The notes below the pieces were generated by a model. That model worked only from the letters and a program-made list of their open reading frames with translations, ran no database searches and had not been told where the DNA came from. DNA of 64,000 nt from Chionis minor (lineage: Eukaryota > Chordata > Aves > Charadriiformes > Chionididae), in contig VZSF01009119.1 of the NCBI GenBank assembly GCA_013398295.1, positions 381,072-445,071 on the forward strand, written 5' to 3'. Positions 53,801-64,000 of this stretch are shown here, piece by piece. The stretch's first letter is position 1. Each line of letters starts with the position of its first letter. A program made the translations under genes and the position numbers.

Positions 53801-56220
53801 TGCCATCTGGTTTTGAGCTGTCGCTTATACTTGCATCATGTTTTCTCTGCAAGTGTGAAGTTTCTGTATTTTGAAACAAAAACAAAAGATTGTCACCTAC
53901 TACCTTGACTTCAAGATATGGAAATTTAAGGAAGGTTTTTAATCAAATTGAGTCTTGCAAAGCTTCTCGGAAAGGGAAGAACGCTGGCAATGCTGGGGCA
54001 GTTTGGAGAAGTTTATGAATCTACTTGAGCTTTATGTAGAAGCAGATTAACCAAATAGACTTAATGAATGCAGAAGACATCTCCACGCATTCACAATGAA
54101 CTTTTGCAGGTAGGCACTTCGAAATTAGAAAGTGTTAAGTTAGAGCACATATTTTCCTTCCTTGGTTGTACCCTAGACAATCAACTTTCTACACCCTAAT
54201 AGGCATTTGCTACCTGTAGCCTAAATAATCTGTGGGTTTGTGATTAAAGCTTTTTTTTTAATACTTATTTTCCTTGGGGTTTTAGTATTTCATATTCTTG
54301 TCCCAGTCTTGTTTTTATGGAAAAGAAGGGGGGGAAAAAAAACCCCAAACAGCAAAGAGAAGCTGACATGTACAAGACTTAAGTCATTGGGAATTGGCAG
54401 AAAGACCAAAGCTCCTTTTTTTTTTTTCATCAGCTTGTGGGCAGGCAGTTTGAGTGGAAGTAGGTTTGTGCAGTTTTCAGAGGGCTGAAGCAGCCTGTGC
54501 CGAGCTGTATGAACTATTTAAAGTTGGGGCAAAATGGTTTCTGTGCTATATAAAAATGCACAAAGTGCTAGTCATGTTCCCAACTAGATGGCTGAAGCGG
54601 TGGTTCCCACCACAAAAGGAAGAGAGATGTTTAGAGCCGTACCGCTTTGGAAATTGTTTCCCAAATGAGAGAGGAATTGTTGTTTGGGAATGACTGCAGG
54701 GCATCACTGCCCAGGCTGAAGGGAGATGGGGGAAAAAAATGTCATTTTTCATAGGACTTGAATTATCCTGCTCCTCTGGTTTGCATTTAAAATAAACTTG
54801 GTCAAGAAGTATTTTGAGGAGAGTTGGTGGCGCTTGTCCTGGGCTGGCAAAAGGACAGCATCCGCCTCCGCAGCCTTTCACGGTGCGGATCCCAGCTCAC
54901 TTGGCGATGGCAGGCAGGGAATTAGGAGGGACTTGCAGACCATGGGAGCTTAGCGCTGTTGTGCGAGAAGCCTGCGGACCTTGGCTGTGACCAAGACAGG
55001 GGCTTGGCAGGCTGCAGACGTGCGGTGGCCCACGACGGGTGTCTCTTCCCCCCGCACCCCAGCCCAGCAGACCCCCTCTCCCTGGCTCTGCCCGGCAGCC
55101 GCAGCCCAGGCAGCCGATCTGTACGCGGCGCGCGTGCCCACGCAGCGACTGCTTTGGGTTATTCATCTACTGTAACAGGCTCTGCCGCCGCCTCCCACCC
55201 CCAGCTAATCACTTTGCAGAGCTTCCAAGGTACACCAACTTTGTGTGGCAGCTAACAAGCTTAGCTGATGAGTTCTGCCATCATCCTTCTCCAGAGCTAA
55301 TCAGCTTACCCTTGCTCCAGAGCTAATGGGGCTGTGGGTCAGAGCAGCACCGTGAACTGCTCGCGCGCGAGTTTACCACATCCATCTTTAATTGCATGGC
55401 TAGGGCTTTAATGGAGTTTCCTCTTGCATATGCTTCGCTTTGTTTTCCAATGGTTATCACTTGTTATTTTGCAGCCAATTCTTTTTTCCCCTCAGACGCG
55501 CAGTTCATTAAAGACTATTTTCATGCTATGGCTGAGATTTCAAATATCAGCTGCTTCCCAGTCATCCTACCCAGACTGGGTGGTGGCCAAAATGTATTTA
55601 CAAAGGGAAAATTACACTTGGGATAGCACATCTCATGAGCGCTCTCTGCTTTTAGCACCGCATCCCTGAAATATGTCAGTCCCAGCAGAGAGAAGGATGG
55701 AGTGATGTCAGCTCTGAAAAGTCAGGATTTCACAAAGTTGAGAGTGGAGGAAAGTTGTCGGGCCGAGAGCTGGTGCGGTCGAGGTTCTGCAGCCCCCGAG
55801 TGACTCTGCCAGCTTGTAACCCCGTCATGTTCAAGTGCGGCAGCTGAGAGCTGCACCTGTGCCTGCATCCCTCCGCAAATTTGAAGTGGCTTTACAATCA
55901 TTTTGCTAAGGGGGGGAAAAAAAAAAAAAAAAGTATTTTATTCTTTTCACTCGCTACGTGAAAGCAGGTGGAGAGAAGTGACTGACAAAGAAATGCTGAT
56001 GGCACGTACCAAAACTGCTGACTCTGCACTTGGCAAACGACCCAACAATAAACAGATTTTTTTCCCCTCGTCTTTTTCAGCTTTTGTGCTGGCAGGGGAT
56101 GGGAGCAGGTAAAAAGCCTGCCTGAAACTTCGTGTTAAGTCGCAGTGTGTCTCTGGCTTGGCAGCGTCCCCTTCCTTAGATGCAAAATGATGGGAAGGCG
56201 TTTAGGAACCCAACTGATTA
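53801..56220. other. Intronic sequence, no gene recognised
   Basis: A GC-richer stretch at about 54990-55200, an imperfect 'tccagagctaat' tandem pair at 55291-55326 and an A16 run at 55917-55932. Nothing coding was recognised. Confidence 0.6.
55917..55932. repeat. Poly(A) run, 16 A, after a G run
   Basis: GGGGGG followed directly by A16. Low-complexity sequence with no retroposon body. Confidence 0.9.
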
Positions 56221-56420
56221 ACGCGTTCCCGCGTTTCCCCGCTGTGCTCCGCCCCAGCTACAGCAGCACGTTGCGCGTGGCAGCAGGGACAGGGTGACCG
56301 TCCCGGTCCTGACCTGCCCTCGAAGCAGAGCGGGCGAGAGCCTGCCCAAAAAGAGCAACTCCGCGGCGTCCCGCCATCTGAGCCACCAGCTGCGCGCGCT
56401 GCCGCGGAACGGTTACCCTC
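56221..56420. promoter_or_regulatory. Short CpG island-like cluster
   Basis: Roughly 25 CpG in 200 bases by hand count, including AACGCGTTCCCGCG, CTCCGCGGCGTCCCG and TGCGCGCGCTGCCGCGG. This is the densest CpG cluster seen in the window and is flanked by AT-rich sequence. No exon, start codon context or known promoter motif was identified. It could be an intragenic promoter or enhancer, or unmethylated GC-rich DNA. Confidence 0.42.
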
Positions 56421-56689
56421 GACTTAGGAAAACACCCTGAAATGCTGTTAAATCAGTTGCTGTTAATAATGTGATTAAAAGGAGGTTTCTTTTGACCATA
56501 TCCTATTCTTAAAAGCAAAATGGGAATGGCAGAAATGCCATTTAGAAAATAAGATGTTGTTGTCTGGTCTAATTTTCATTAAATTCTGTGCTTCTGCTCC
56601 CCTACAGCAGTAGTCACACAGGTTAATTAACACATGTCGCGTGAAAATTAAAGTCCTTAAATTTTATTTTTTCAGTTCAGTTCTCCCCT

Positions 56690-57080
56690 GTTCTCCTCTT
56701 CCAGAACAAATAGCAGTGCTCTTTCTTCCTTTATTATAATCTCAGTGTTTTATAGACCTCTTTTATGAGCCTCTTGTTTTTGTCCCTTTGTACAGCTTTC
56801 TCAGAATTTCTGGGGGGTTTTATGAAAGCCTCTTTCTTTCCTCTCTCTAGTGCTTTTCAGTACTCTCCTGGACCTATCTTAAAGTGCACAGTATTTCAGA
56901 TAAGTATAAGCCCCCAATTAAAAAAGTTGCATTATTATGTTTTCCAGACTGTTCCCAATTTTCTGTTTGCTGCTGTCCAGTACTTTATCCGATGGTTTTG
57001 TTAACTCTTGGAAAGAGCACTACCAAGTCACAGAGGCACGTTTATCCTCTGCTCTGAGCCGCGTCGAAAAATTGCCCTTA
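56690..57080 (-). mobile_element. Probable decayed CR1-clade LINE fragment
   Basis: Read on the minus strand, 'gaggtctataaaacactgag' (near 56760) matches the CR1-clade ORF2 segment that encodes RGDMIEVYKI-like sequence in old amniote elements. The + strand stretch from about 56890 to 57020, with 'attctgtttgct'-like blocks, also follows the reverse complement of these elements. All frames are broken. The match is from memory and weaker than for 46690-47670. Confidence 0.42.
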
Positions 57081-58839
57081 CCATATACTGCCACAGAGGA
57101 TTCCCACATGTATCCAGTAATTTTCCTTGCTCATTTTGCTGGCACAGGAGCAGGGTTTACCAGCCCAAATCGATAAGCTGCTTTTCAAGCCTTTATTTTT
57201 CAAGCCTTTTTCAAACCTAAAAAGAGGTTTGCCAAAAACCAGTGTTTTGCCTTGCTCAGGAATCCTTTGATTCAAAGGCAAAATTCCACATGTATAGGAA
57301 GGAGTCCTTCATGATATCTGGCAAAATTAATTGGGAAAAAAGCACTTCAGGACACTTTTTACTCAATTCAGATGGAGTTGCTGGGAAGCCTCGGTGAATG
57401 TGTTTGAGGAGGGGAGAGGCAAAGTGCCTTTAGGACACTGACCCAGGCGCTGGGAACCCAGGGTTTGATTTTTTTCTCTTCTTCTCTTAAAGATCAGACC
57501 TTGCATCTGCCTCCCCATAGGAAGGTGCCAGAACTGGCAGCCAGCCGGTGTCCCAGTGGGGAACAGCCATTCCTCTTGCTTATGCCAAGGTCTGGAATCC
57601 TACATGTTCTTCAGAGTGGAGACTGATGTCCAAGATGCCCCGCGAGGTGTCCTGACCGCCCGCTTGGAGGAGAGATGTAGGGTTTGCTTTCCCTGGCTCC
57701 TCTATGGAAGAGCTGTTGCATTTTGTATAAAATACCTCACCGACACCAGCAAAAGTTGAGCAGCTCTCCGAAGCAGCGCGGTTCAAAAGCAGGTTGGCCT
57801 GGCCACCAGACGTGGGCTGCCACGGCTCGGTGTCTGTGGCAGAGTCTGTATATTCTGCACGGAGATACGGAGGAGATGGGTTGGCTCTCGGCCACGCCAA
57901 CAGATTGCTCCTGTTTTGCAGACTGAAGTCATGTCTGAAATAAATACATGCACTCGCTGCTGCGCATCCTGCACAGAGCAGCGAAGGAGCTGACCGGAGA
58001 CGAACGGCTTTGGCTGGAAATTTCTGATACTCTCTTGCGGAGATGGGTTTAAAGCTCCGTGGAAAATTATTCTCCTGTTAGAATGTTGTTAGTGACTGCA
58101 GCCTTTCGTATGCCTGTGGCTTTGGTGAGCCTATGCAACCATCATCAAGTGTTTTAATAAATCCCATCATTTAGTTGGGGTACTTCTGGGCTTACAATAT
58201 GCCCATTTACTCACGCTGAGCGTCTGGCCGTACCTGAACGTCTGTATCAGATGCTCACAGGTGGTGAGAAAGAGAATTAAGAAACACAGTTCCTATCCTG
58301 ACTTTGTATTTCTCTCTCTGCTTCAGCTCTGAGCTGTTTGCGTAGAGTTTGACGCCTCCTTCATCGAAAGTCCTGTTTCGCAGAGCTGGTGGTCGCTGAT
58401 TGCTGGCGGGGAGCACGCTTGGAGATGTTTGCCGGGCTCGACGTGGGGGGTCCCTGGTGCTCGTGTTCCTTTATCTATAAAACCAGCAGCGAAAGGCTGG
58501 GGCTGGGGGTGGCTTGCGTGGTGTGCCAGTGTAATTAAGAAGATCAACTATGCCAGTTTTCTGACTCCCCTCTGCTCGTGTTAGGAACAATAGCGCTAAA
58601 TGATGATTGTAATTCATTACAAATGCACCCTAATTAAATTACCCATCAGTGGCTGTGAGATTAATGATACCAACCCAGGTTAGAACATGATTAAAGTTAG
58701 GCTCGTCGCATTTTTCAGTTACTCTCTGGAAGTTCACAGGGGGAAGGGATGGGGCAGAGTGCGAGGTGTGATTAGATGACGCTGTAGAAGACCGCTGGGG
58801 CAGCCGAAGGCTGCTGCTAACAGCGCTCCTGCAGACTGG

Positions 58840-58985
58840 GCCGGTGAAAAACCCTCTGGAGTTTTTCCCTGGGTCTGGTAATGGCTGTAGATTGTTAATC
58901 CCTTTATAAGATGGGCAGGAGAGTCACGCAGGGAGTCTGGCACAGCAAGGAACTGAGCCTGGATCTCCCAAACTTGGGCTTAACT
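58840..58985 (-). repeat. MIR-like ancient SINE fragment, minus strand
   Basis: 'gagtcacgcagggagtctgg', 'cacagcaaggaactgagcct' and 'ggatctcccaaacttgggct' match the reverse-complement MIR order 'ggtcacacagggagtctgtggcagagc..gaactgaacctggatctcccaagtcccaggc'. Confidence 0.48.
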
Positions 58986-60866
58986 GTGAGCTTTCTTAAC
59001 TTGCTGAGTTGTCTCCCCTTTCTTCATTTTTATCTTTATATTTCTGCGTGCAGAATAGCATCCAATCTTTCTTACAAGTACCTATAAAAATAGTAGGGAA
59101 GGACCACGGATGACACAAGAAATAGTATCAAAGACAGCAGAGCCCCAGCCTCTCTTCCCTTCCATGGAGAAGTTGTACACTGCAAGTGGTTTTCAACAGC
59201 AAACACGTAGAAGGGAAAGACAACTCAACAACACATCCTTGCCTCCAGTGAAAGAGAAGTGCAAAATTCAGGACATTTTGTAATGAGAGAGAAAAACAAG
59301 GCACCAACTTACCTGATTGTGCAGCACTGGGAGTTTTGCTGCCTCTGCACTGGTGGAGAAGGAGCCTCCGGAGGTGCTCCCAGGGCCCCGGCGAGGGTGA
59401 GGACCGATGGGTGGGATGTGTTTAAGCAGGTAAGAAGGAAAAAAGGGACGCCTCGGCATAAGGACTGTCTGAGCACCCTAGGACAGATTGGCTGTGCTTG
59501 GCATCGGCTCTTCTGTCATTATCTGGCAAATAAGCAAGGAGGAATTTTTTCAAAGCAATTTCATTTTCCAATATTGTACATCCTGTCCTTAAATGCCTTC
59601 ACTGATTGGATTGCCGGGGCTGGGCCAGAAATGGACATTGTTTACCAGTCGGGCCGGACTCTTAATAGAGCTTCTCAAACTTTTTGAGAAGCAGATCTTG
59701 GATGCTCCGAGGAGAAATAAATTGAGCAGCGTGGTCGGCGTGCCCTTTAGATCAGCGGAATGGACCTCATTAAAACACAGGACGCAAAAGCTTAGGGCTG
59801 GAACAGCAGAAACAAATGGAGTTCCTGGAAAGGAGAACAAACCAGGACTCGAATGAAATAGTTGCCTGTGTCAGAAGGGAGGCATCTTTGTCTTCCCAGT
59901 TGTGCCCTGTGGAATTGTTCCCTTTGCCGGATGCCTGGTCACACCGGGGCTCGTGAAGGTGCAGGAGTGGGCGCAGGTACAGCAGGTGGTGTGAGATGAG
60001 CCAGCCCATCCTCTCCCATTCCGCGGAGTCTCCGGCAGCGTTGTGGCAGGCAGATGGCAGTTATTAGCTGTGCAAACGTAATTAGCTCACATCAAAGTTA
60101 CTGGAAGACATTTCTCTGGGGAACGGATGGTTACCAAGAGGTTCAAACCCTGCTTGGAGAAAGGGAGATATTAATATTAAATGTGGTCGTTTCTGGGTTT
60201 GGATGACCTTGCTTCTGTTGATAAAATGATGCATTTTCCAGGTTTTTGCATGTTCTCTTCAGCAATGCTGTTGCTCATAATATTGAAATGATTTCTCTTG
60301 AGGAGGGTAGGGACGAATAACCTCAAAGAGTTTTCCTCCATAAAATTCTCTGCCAAAGCCATCTCCCACCGCACGGGAGTTGCAGCGAGCATGTTGTAGA
60401 GGCAGAGATAAATAGGGCGGCAGCAAGCAGTCCTACCACGGCCATCAGCGGGTCCAAGAGAGAGCAGAATATGGATTGCTATTCTCCAGCTTTCCAGGTT
60501 CTGCACAAATTAGCACGGGGATCCTCTGCAGGCCAGCAGCCCGATGCTGGACGCTGGCTGTCCGATCAATGGATGCATCGCCTGTCCTGGTCGCATCTCC
60601 TCTTTCTCTCGGAGAGTTCAGAGCTGCATCCCACAGCCCGTGAGCCTGTAAATACCTGTGCGAAGGAGAGCAACCCACCGGCTCAGCCGTCGGAGGGGGC
60701 TCACCCACAAATTTTGGATGATGCAGGCAGATTCTAGCGACAAATATCAGAGTTTTGTGGCCTAGTTCTTTCTCTCTGGAGGGTTTTGTGACCTGGCTAC
60801 GTAGCCGTGAAGCTGCGTATTGCTTTGCCTGTTATTGCCTTACAAAGGTAAATGTGTTTTTCCTCC

Positions 60867-60887
60867 TTTTTTTTTTTTTTTTTTTTT
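60867..60887. repeat. Poly(T) run
   Basis: 21 consecutive T bases. No adjacent element was recognised. Confidence 0.9.
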
Positions 60888-61590
60888 GGCAAGTGTTTAG
60901 AAACGTTTTTATTTAGGATACAACCCTTCTTTGTCTTTCTGGTTTTGCCTTTCCCAGCCAGCTCCTGCAGACGAGGTGGTTAGGATTCAGGGGAATAGCT
61001 GACTCACATGGGCAGGTGCTGAGATTCTCCAGTATAACTGAGCCTGTGAAAGGGGAATTTTCCTTCAGGCGTTGCAGAGAAATAGCTCGGCTGGTGACAC
61101 AATCACTGGGGGGGTCGGTGGGAAGGAGATGTCCTTTAACTGAAGGGATGGGGTGAAACTGGGGAGTTTCGATGGTGCTATAGATCAGTGGTTTGGATCC
61201 AGCCTGTGCAGATAGAGACGAGAAGCCGTTGCGTCCTGCCCTCTTGGTCAGTGACCCACATGAAATAAGTTTGGGTTTGGTCCAGTTCTCTGCGGATAAG
61301 CTGTTTGCAGAAAGCAATCAACATATCTGGCATGGACGGGCACCCTAACCAGCCATCTCAGCTCAGAGCAAGGTTTCAACGACATCATGGAGATCAAGCT
61401 GCAGTAACCCAAAGTCACGGGTCTTTTGCTGTATTCCACTACCTTGGTGCATCTTGCACCTTCTCCATGGTGGATCTCTACCTTCTCAGCTTCCAGGCTT
61501 TTGGCTGGTGCTTTGGAGCACCTGCAAGTTGGAGGGCACTAAAGCTGCAGGGCTTTGAGCCTATGGGGTGGTGCTCAGCCTGTCTTTCAG

Positions 61591-61975
61591 GCAAAATGAA
61601 GTGCGTGCTAGCAGGGATTGTGTTTCTTGCAGTCATGTCCCCATACTTCATAAGGGCTGCCTCCTTCACCAGAGGAGGTGAAGCCACCAGATGGCTCTTG
61701 GACCAGCTCCTCTTGGCTGCCTTTCTCAAAAGCAGAAGCTGAGGCAGATCGAAGCCAGCTCCATTGCCTGGGTGAGGTCTGTCGTTGACCTCTGCTCAGC
61801 CAGGGCTCTACAGCCTTGCAGTGAGGCTGCTGCTTCTTTCAAACACTGCAGCCAAGAGCAGGAGATGACCAGTGGCCCCCAAGAGCTGAGCAGCATCTCG
61901 TGAGGACCGAGTCTTTCAAAGTCTCTCCAATGTGGAGATGTTTCTTTTCAAATAAATAAGTATGTTTCTGATTCA
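61591..61975 (+). other. Candidate terminal exon with a small secreted-type frame
   Basis: An acceptor-like CTGTCTTTCAG ends at 61590. An ATG follows at 61596 with A at -3, opening 48 codons to a TGA at 61740-61742. The peptide starts MKCVLAGIVFLAVMSPYFIR, with a basic start, a hydrophobic core and a small residue after it, which looks like a signal peptide. AATAAA lies at 61951-61956, followed by GT-rich sequence. I recognise no family. In the Mad1 frame this segment would add only two residues before a stop. The frame is also open upstream of the ATG, so chance is a real alternative. Confidence 0.2.
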
Positions 61976-64000
61976 AATGATGCATATTCCAGGCTGATTA
62001 GTAATCTGAGGTGGCATAAACACACGGCGTTGCCTTGCTGTTTCCAGAGACCGATCTGATCTCTTCAGGACGGAGGTGAAGCAGTTTCCTTCGGAGCAGC
62101 GTTGGAGGAACCAAGGAGCGGGCGAGTGTGTGGATGGGAGGACGTGCCCGTGGTCCTGCCAGCTCATGGGTGAAGTTCCTCGGTTATGTAGCCTGTGATC
62201 GGAGTGGTCAGCAGATGGGCCCCAAGTTCAGCCTGATTAGTCCTGTTCAATCAGCAAGGCTAAGGCAAAGTTGCTTCATGTCTCATCCCATATGGTGGCT
62301 CCTGCTGTCACTGTTCTTGTGGGAAAAGCTCTGAGCAGTCTCCTGGTCTCGAGTCCAGCCCCCGTTTCCTTCTCACCAAGTAAAAGAGAGCGCTGGAAAC
62401 ACTAGTGTTTCTGTCGAGTGCCTAGTTGCACCCAAGGGGAGACAGTTGACACCTGGTACTGCTGATAGGTGGGAGCTGGCACTGCTTCATCCTCCACGGC
62501 TGCTCCCTTGTCACTTGGCAGGGACGGGCGCCTGGTGGGAGTGAACTGCTCCAGCGCCCCGCAGATGTACGGGGGCCAGGCCCTGCTGCAGGTCTGTGAG
62601 CAGAAAGGTGAAATAAATTAATGAAAATTAATTCTGAGCAGATGCCTGAACGGTCGTTCAGTGGTTGAAGAAGGAAAAAAGAGACTAAACGGAGGTAATT
62701 TGGGTACCTCCGACTTGTTCTTCACTTTTTCTGTTGGAAACTGTCACTTGGGATTAATCCTCTCTACGTAATGTAGATTCTTACACTTTTTTCAACCACG
62801 GCAACAGGCTGAGGAGCTTGTTTGGTAAAATTGTACAGTGTAGGTTGCCAGCAACAGAACTGGCTCTTGGGGTAGATCAGAAGAGTGCCTGGAGTTGGTG
62901 TATCCCTCCCTGTGGGGATGTGGGGAGAGGGGATGCAAAATTGGGGGGCTCTAGATTCGGGACTTTTGTGATGGCTGGCTGTGATCCATGTGGGTAATGC
63001 ACACCAAGCTTCTGGATGTCATTCCTGTAATGCCTTTTGTCCCAAGAACATCATAAACACCTCTCTGATATGGCCAGCCCTGGTGGTGTGTGCCAACCTC
63101 ACCGTCTTCATCATTGCTGGGTTGTTCTCTCCAGCTTCCCACACTGGACATCTCCTCACGTCCTCGTATTGCGCTCTGGCACGTCAAAACAGAGAAGGTC
63201 TTCTCATGGTGCTCTAATGCTCCAGTTAATCACTTGTGGCAGTTTGTGCCTCTTATTAGTTTGGAAATGCAGAAAAATGCCGAGGGGTTGGCACAGTCTG
63301 CTGAGGTGGAGCATGTCCGAGTCTGCTGAAGAGGAGCTGGCTCAACCGTAGCTGGTTTTGTTTGTCTTCACAGTTGTTACCATACGTTCTTCGTATAAAT
63401 GAGATCTGAGTAGATCCAATTTCTGTTTTTTCCCTCCTCTATGATTCTGGGCTTATTAGCCCTGACAGTTATTTATTTGTCCTTAGTTGTAGGCTGAGGC
63501 AGCTTTATGGAGAATGTGGGAAGCATGTCTTTTCTAATTAGACCACAGTCTGTTGTCTGTCTGCCTTATGGGCAGGACACAGCAGGCTGTTTTGCAGAGT
63601 TTAGAATAGCAGGAAGCCCTGGATGCAGGAGGTCACGCTGGACTTGTTTCTGAGAGGTTTTACAGCAACAACTCACAACGTCAGTGTTCCTGAGACCAAG
63701 CGGGAAACTAAACCTATGGGCTTTATTCTCCTCGTATTTCCCACAGTGAACTATTTAAATTATATTGGGCCATGATGAGGTAGGATAGGAACTGAGAGCA
63801 GCCAGCCATGCCCAGGCAGACCTCACGCTGGTTTTGCAGGAAATTCTTCCAACTCACTTCCTGTGTCTCCTAGCGAGGAGCCAGCACACACATAGCATCC
63901 CAGCTCTGGCAGGAGTTGTTCTCAGAAGTATTGCAGCAACTAATGAGGAAGGAACATTGGCTTCATGGAAGCTCACACCTTTTCTTTTCCCAGCATGATC
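61976..64000. other. Intronic sequence at the right edge, no gene recognised
   Basis: Ordinary sequence with several short frames of no recognised content. No repeat, RNA gene or Mad1 last exon was seen. Confidence 0.55.

Larger units (their letters stand above)
57081..61590. other. Intronic sequence, no gene recognised
   Basis: Contains a minus-strand MIR-like fragment (58840-58985), an AT-rich stretch with TAATTA-type motifs (58585-58700) and a T21 run (60867-60887). Longer frames such as 59259-59687 and 60913-61317 have no recognised domain. Confidence 0.6.

Noticed and set aside
54846..54885. Frame reading QKDSIRLRSLSR, reminiscent of QDSIPAFLSSL of the Mad1 last exon
   Set aside because: The match is four residues, the same frame has a stop shortly upstream, and flanking Mad1 residues are missing.
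55281..55330. Tandem 'tccagagctaat' pair
   Set aside because: Two short imperfect copies only, with no sign of a larger unit or function.
57175..57225. Repeated 'tttcaagcctttattttt'-type sequence
   Set aside because: Low-complexity T/C-rich slippage over about 40 bases.

Overview
The window is vertebrate nuclear DNA, most likely from a bird. It carries one protein-coding exon with canonical vertebrate splice sites inside very long introns. It also has several 5'-truncated CR1 retrotransposons of the kinds that dominate avian genomes. Repeat density is low, homopolymers and small assembly gaps are frequent, and nothing resembles a bacterial gene layout. The species cannot be told from the sequence.

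The only confidently coding sequence is 24679-24869 on the + strand. It encodes 63 full codons plus a split codon of MAD1L1 (Mad1, mitotic spindle assembly checkpoint): the end of the coiled coil with the RLK motif, then the first part of the C-terminal globular domain. I read 1-24678 as the intron before this exon and 24870-64000 as part of the following intron. The canonical last exon, which should encode about 52 more residues, was not found and probably lies to the right of the window.

Upstream intron (1-24678): a CR1 fragment with a surprisingly open reading frame (3115-3851), old L3/MIR-like fragments, a G-run with a 14-N gap (16050-16116), a short 43-bp duplication (18491/18640), and CpG-richer islands without a recognisable gene.

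Downstream intron (24870-64000): a local duplication of a MIR-like segment (31171-31285 and 32186-32309), two same-subfamily CR1 copies in opposite orientation (32893-33631 and 48591-49058), a short + strand CR1 end abutting the second one (49110-49179), a decayed minus-strand CR1-clade LINE with readable reverse transcriptase remnants (46690-47670), a probable second one (56690-57080), CpG clusters at 39020-39400, 51241-51530 and 56221-56420, and two places that look like possible unannotated terminal exons (41533-41644 and 61591-61975).

No new multi-gene system is visible. The best leads are the two candidate terminal exons, the intron-retention reading frame after the MAD1L1 exon, the local MIR-like duplication and the CpG clusters. 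All repeat and homology calls were made by eye and from memory of family consensus sequences, without a database search.
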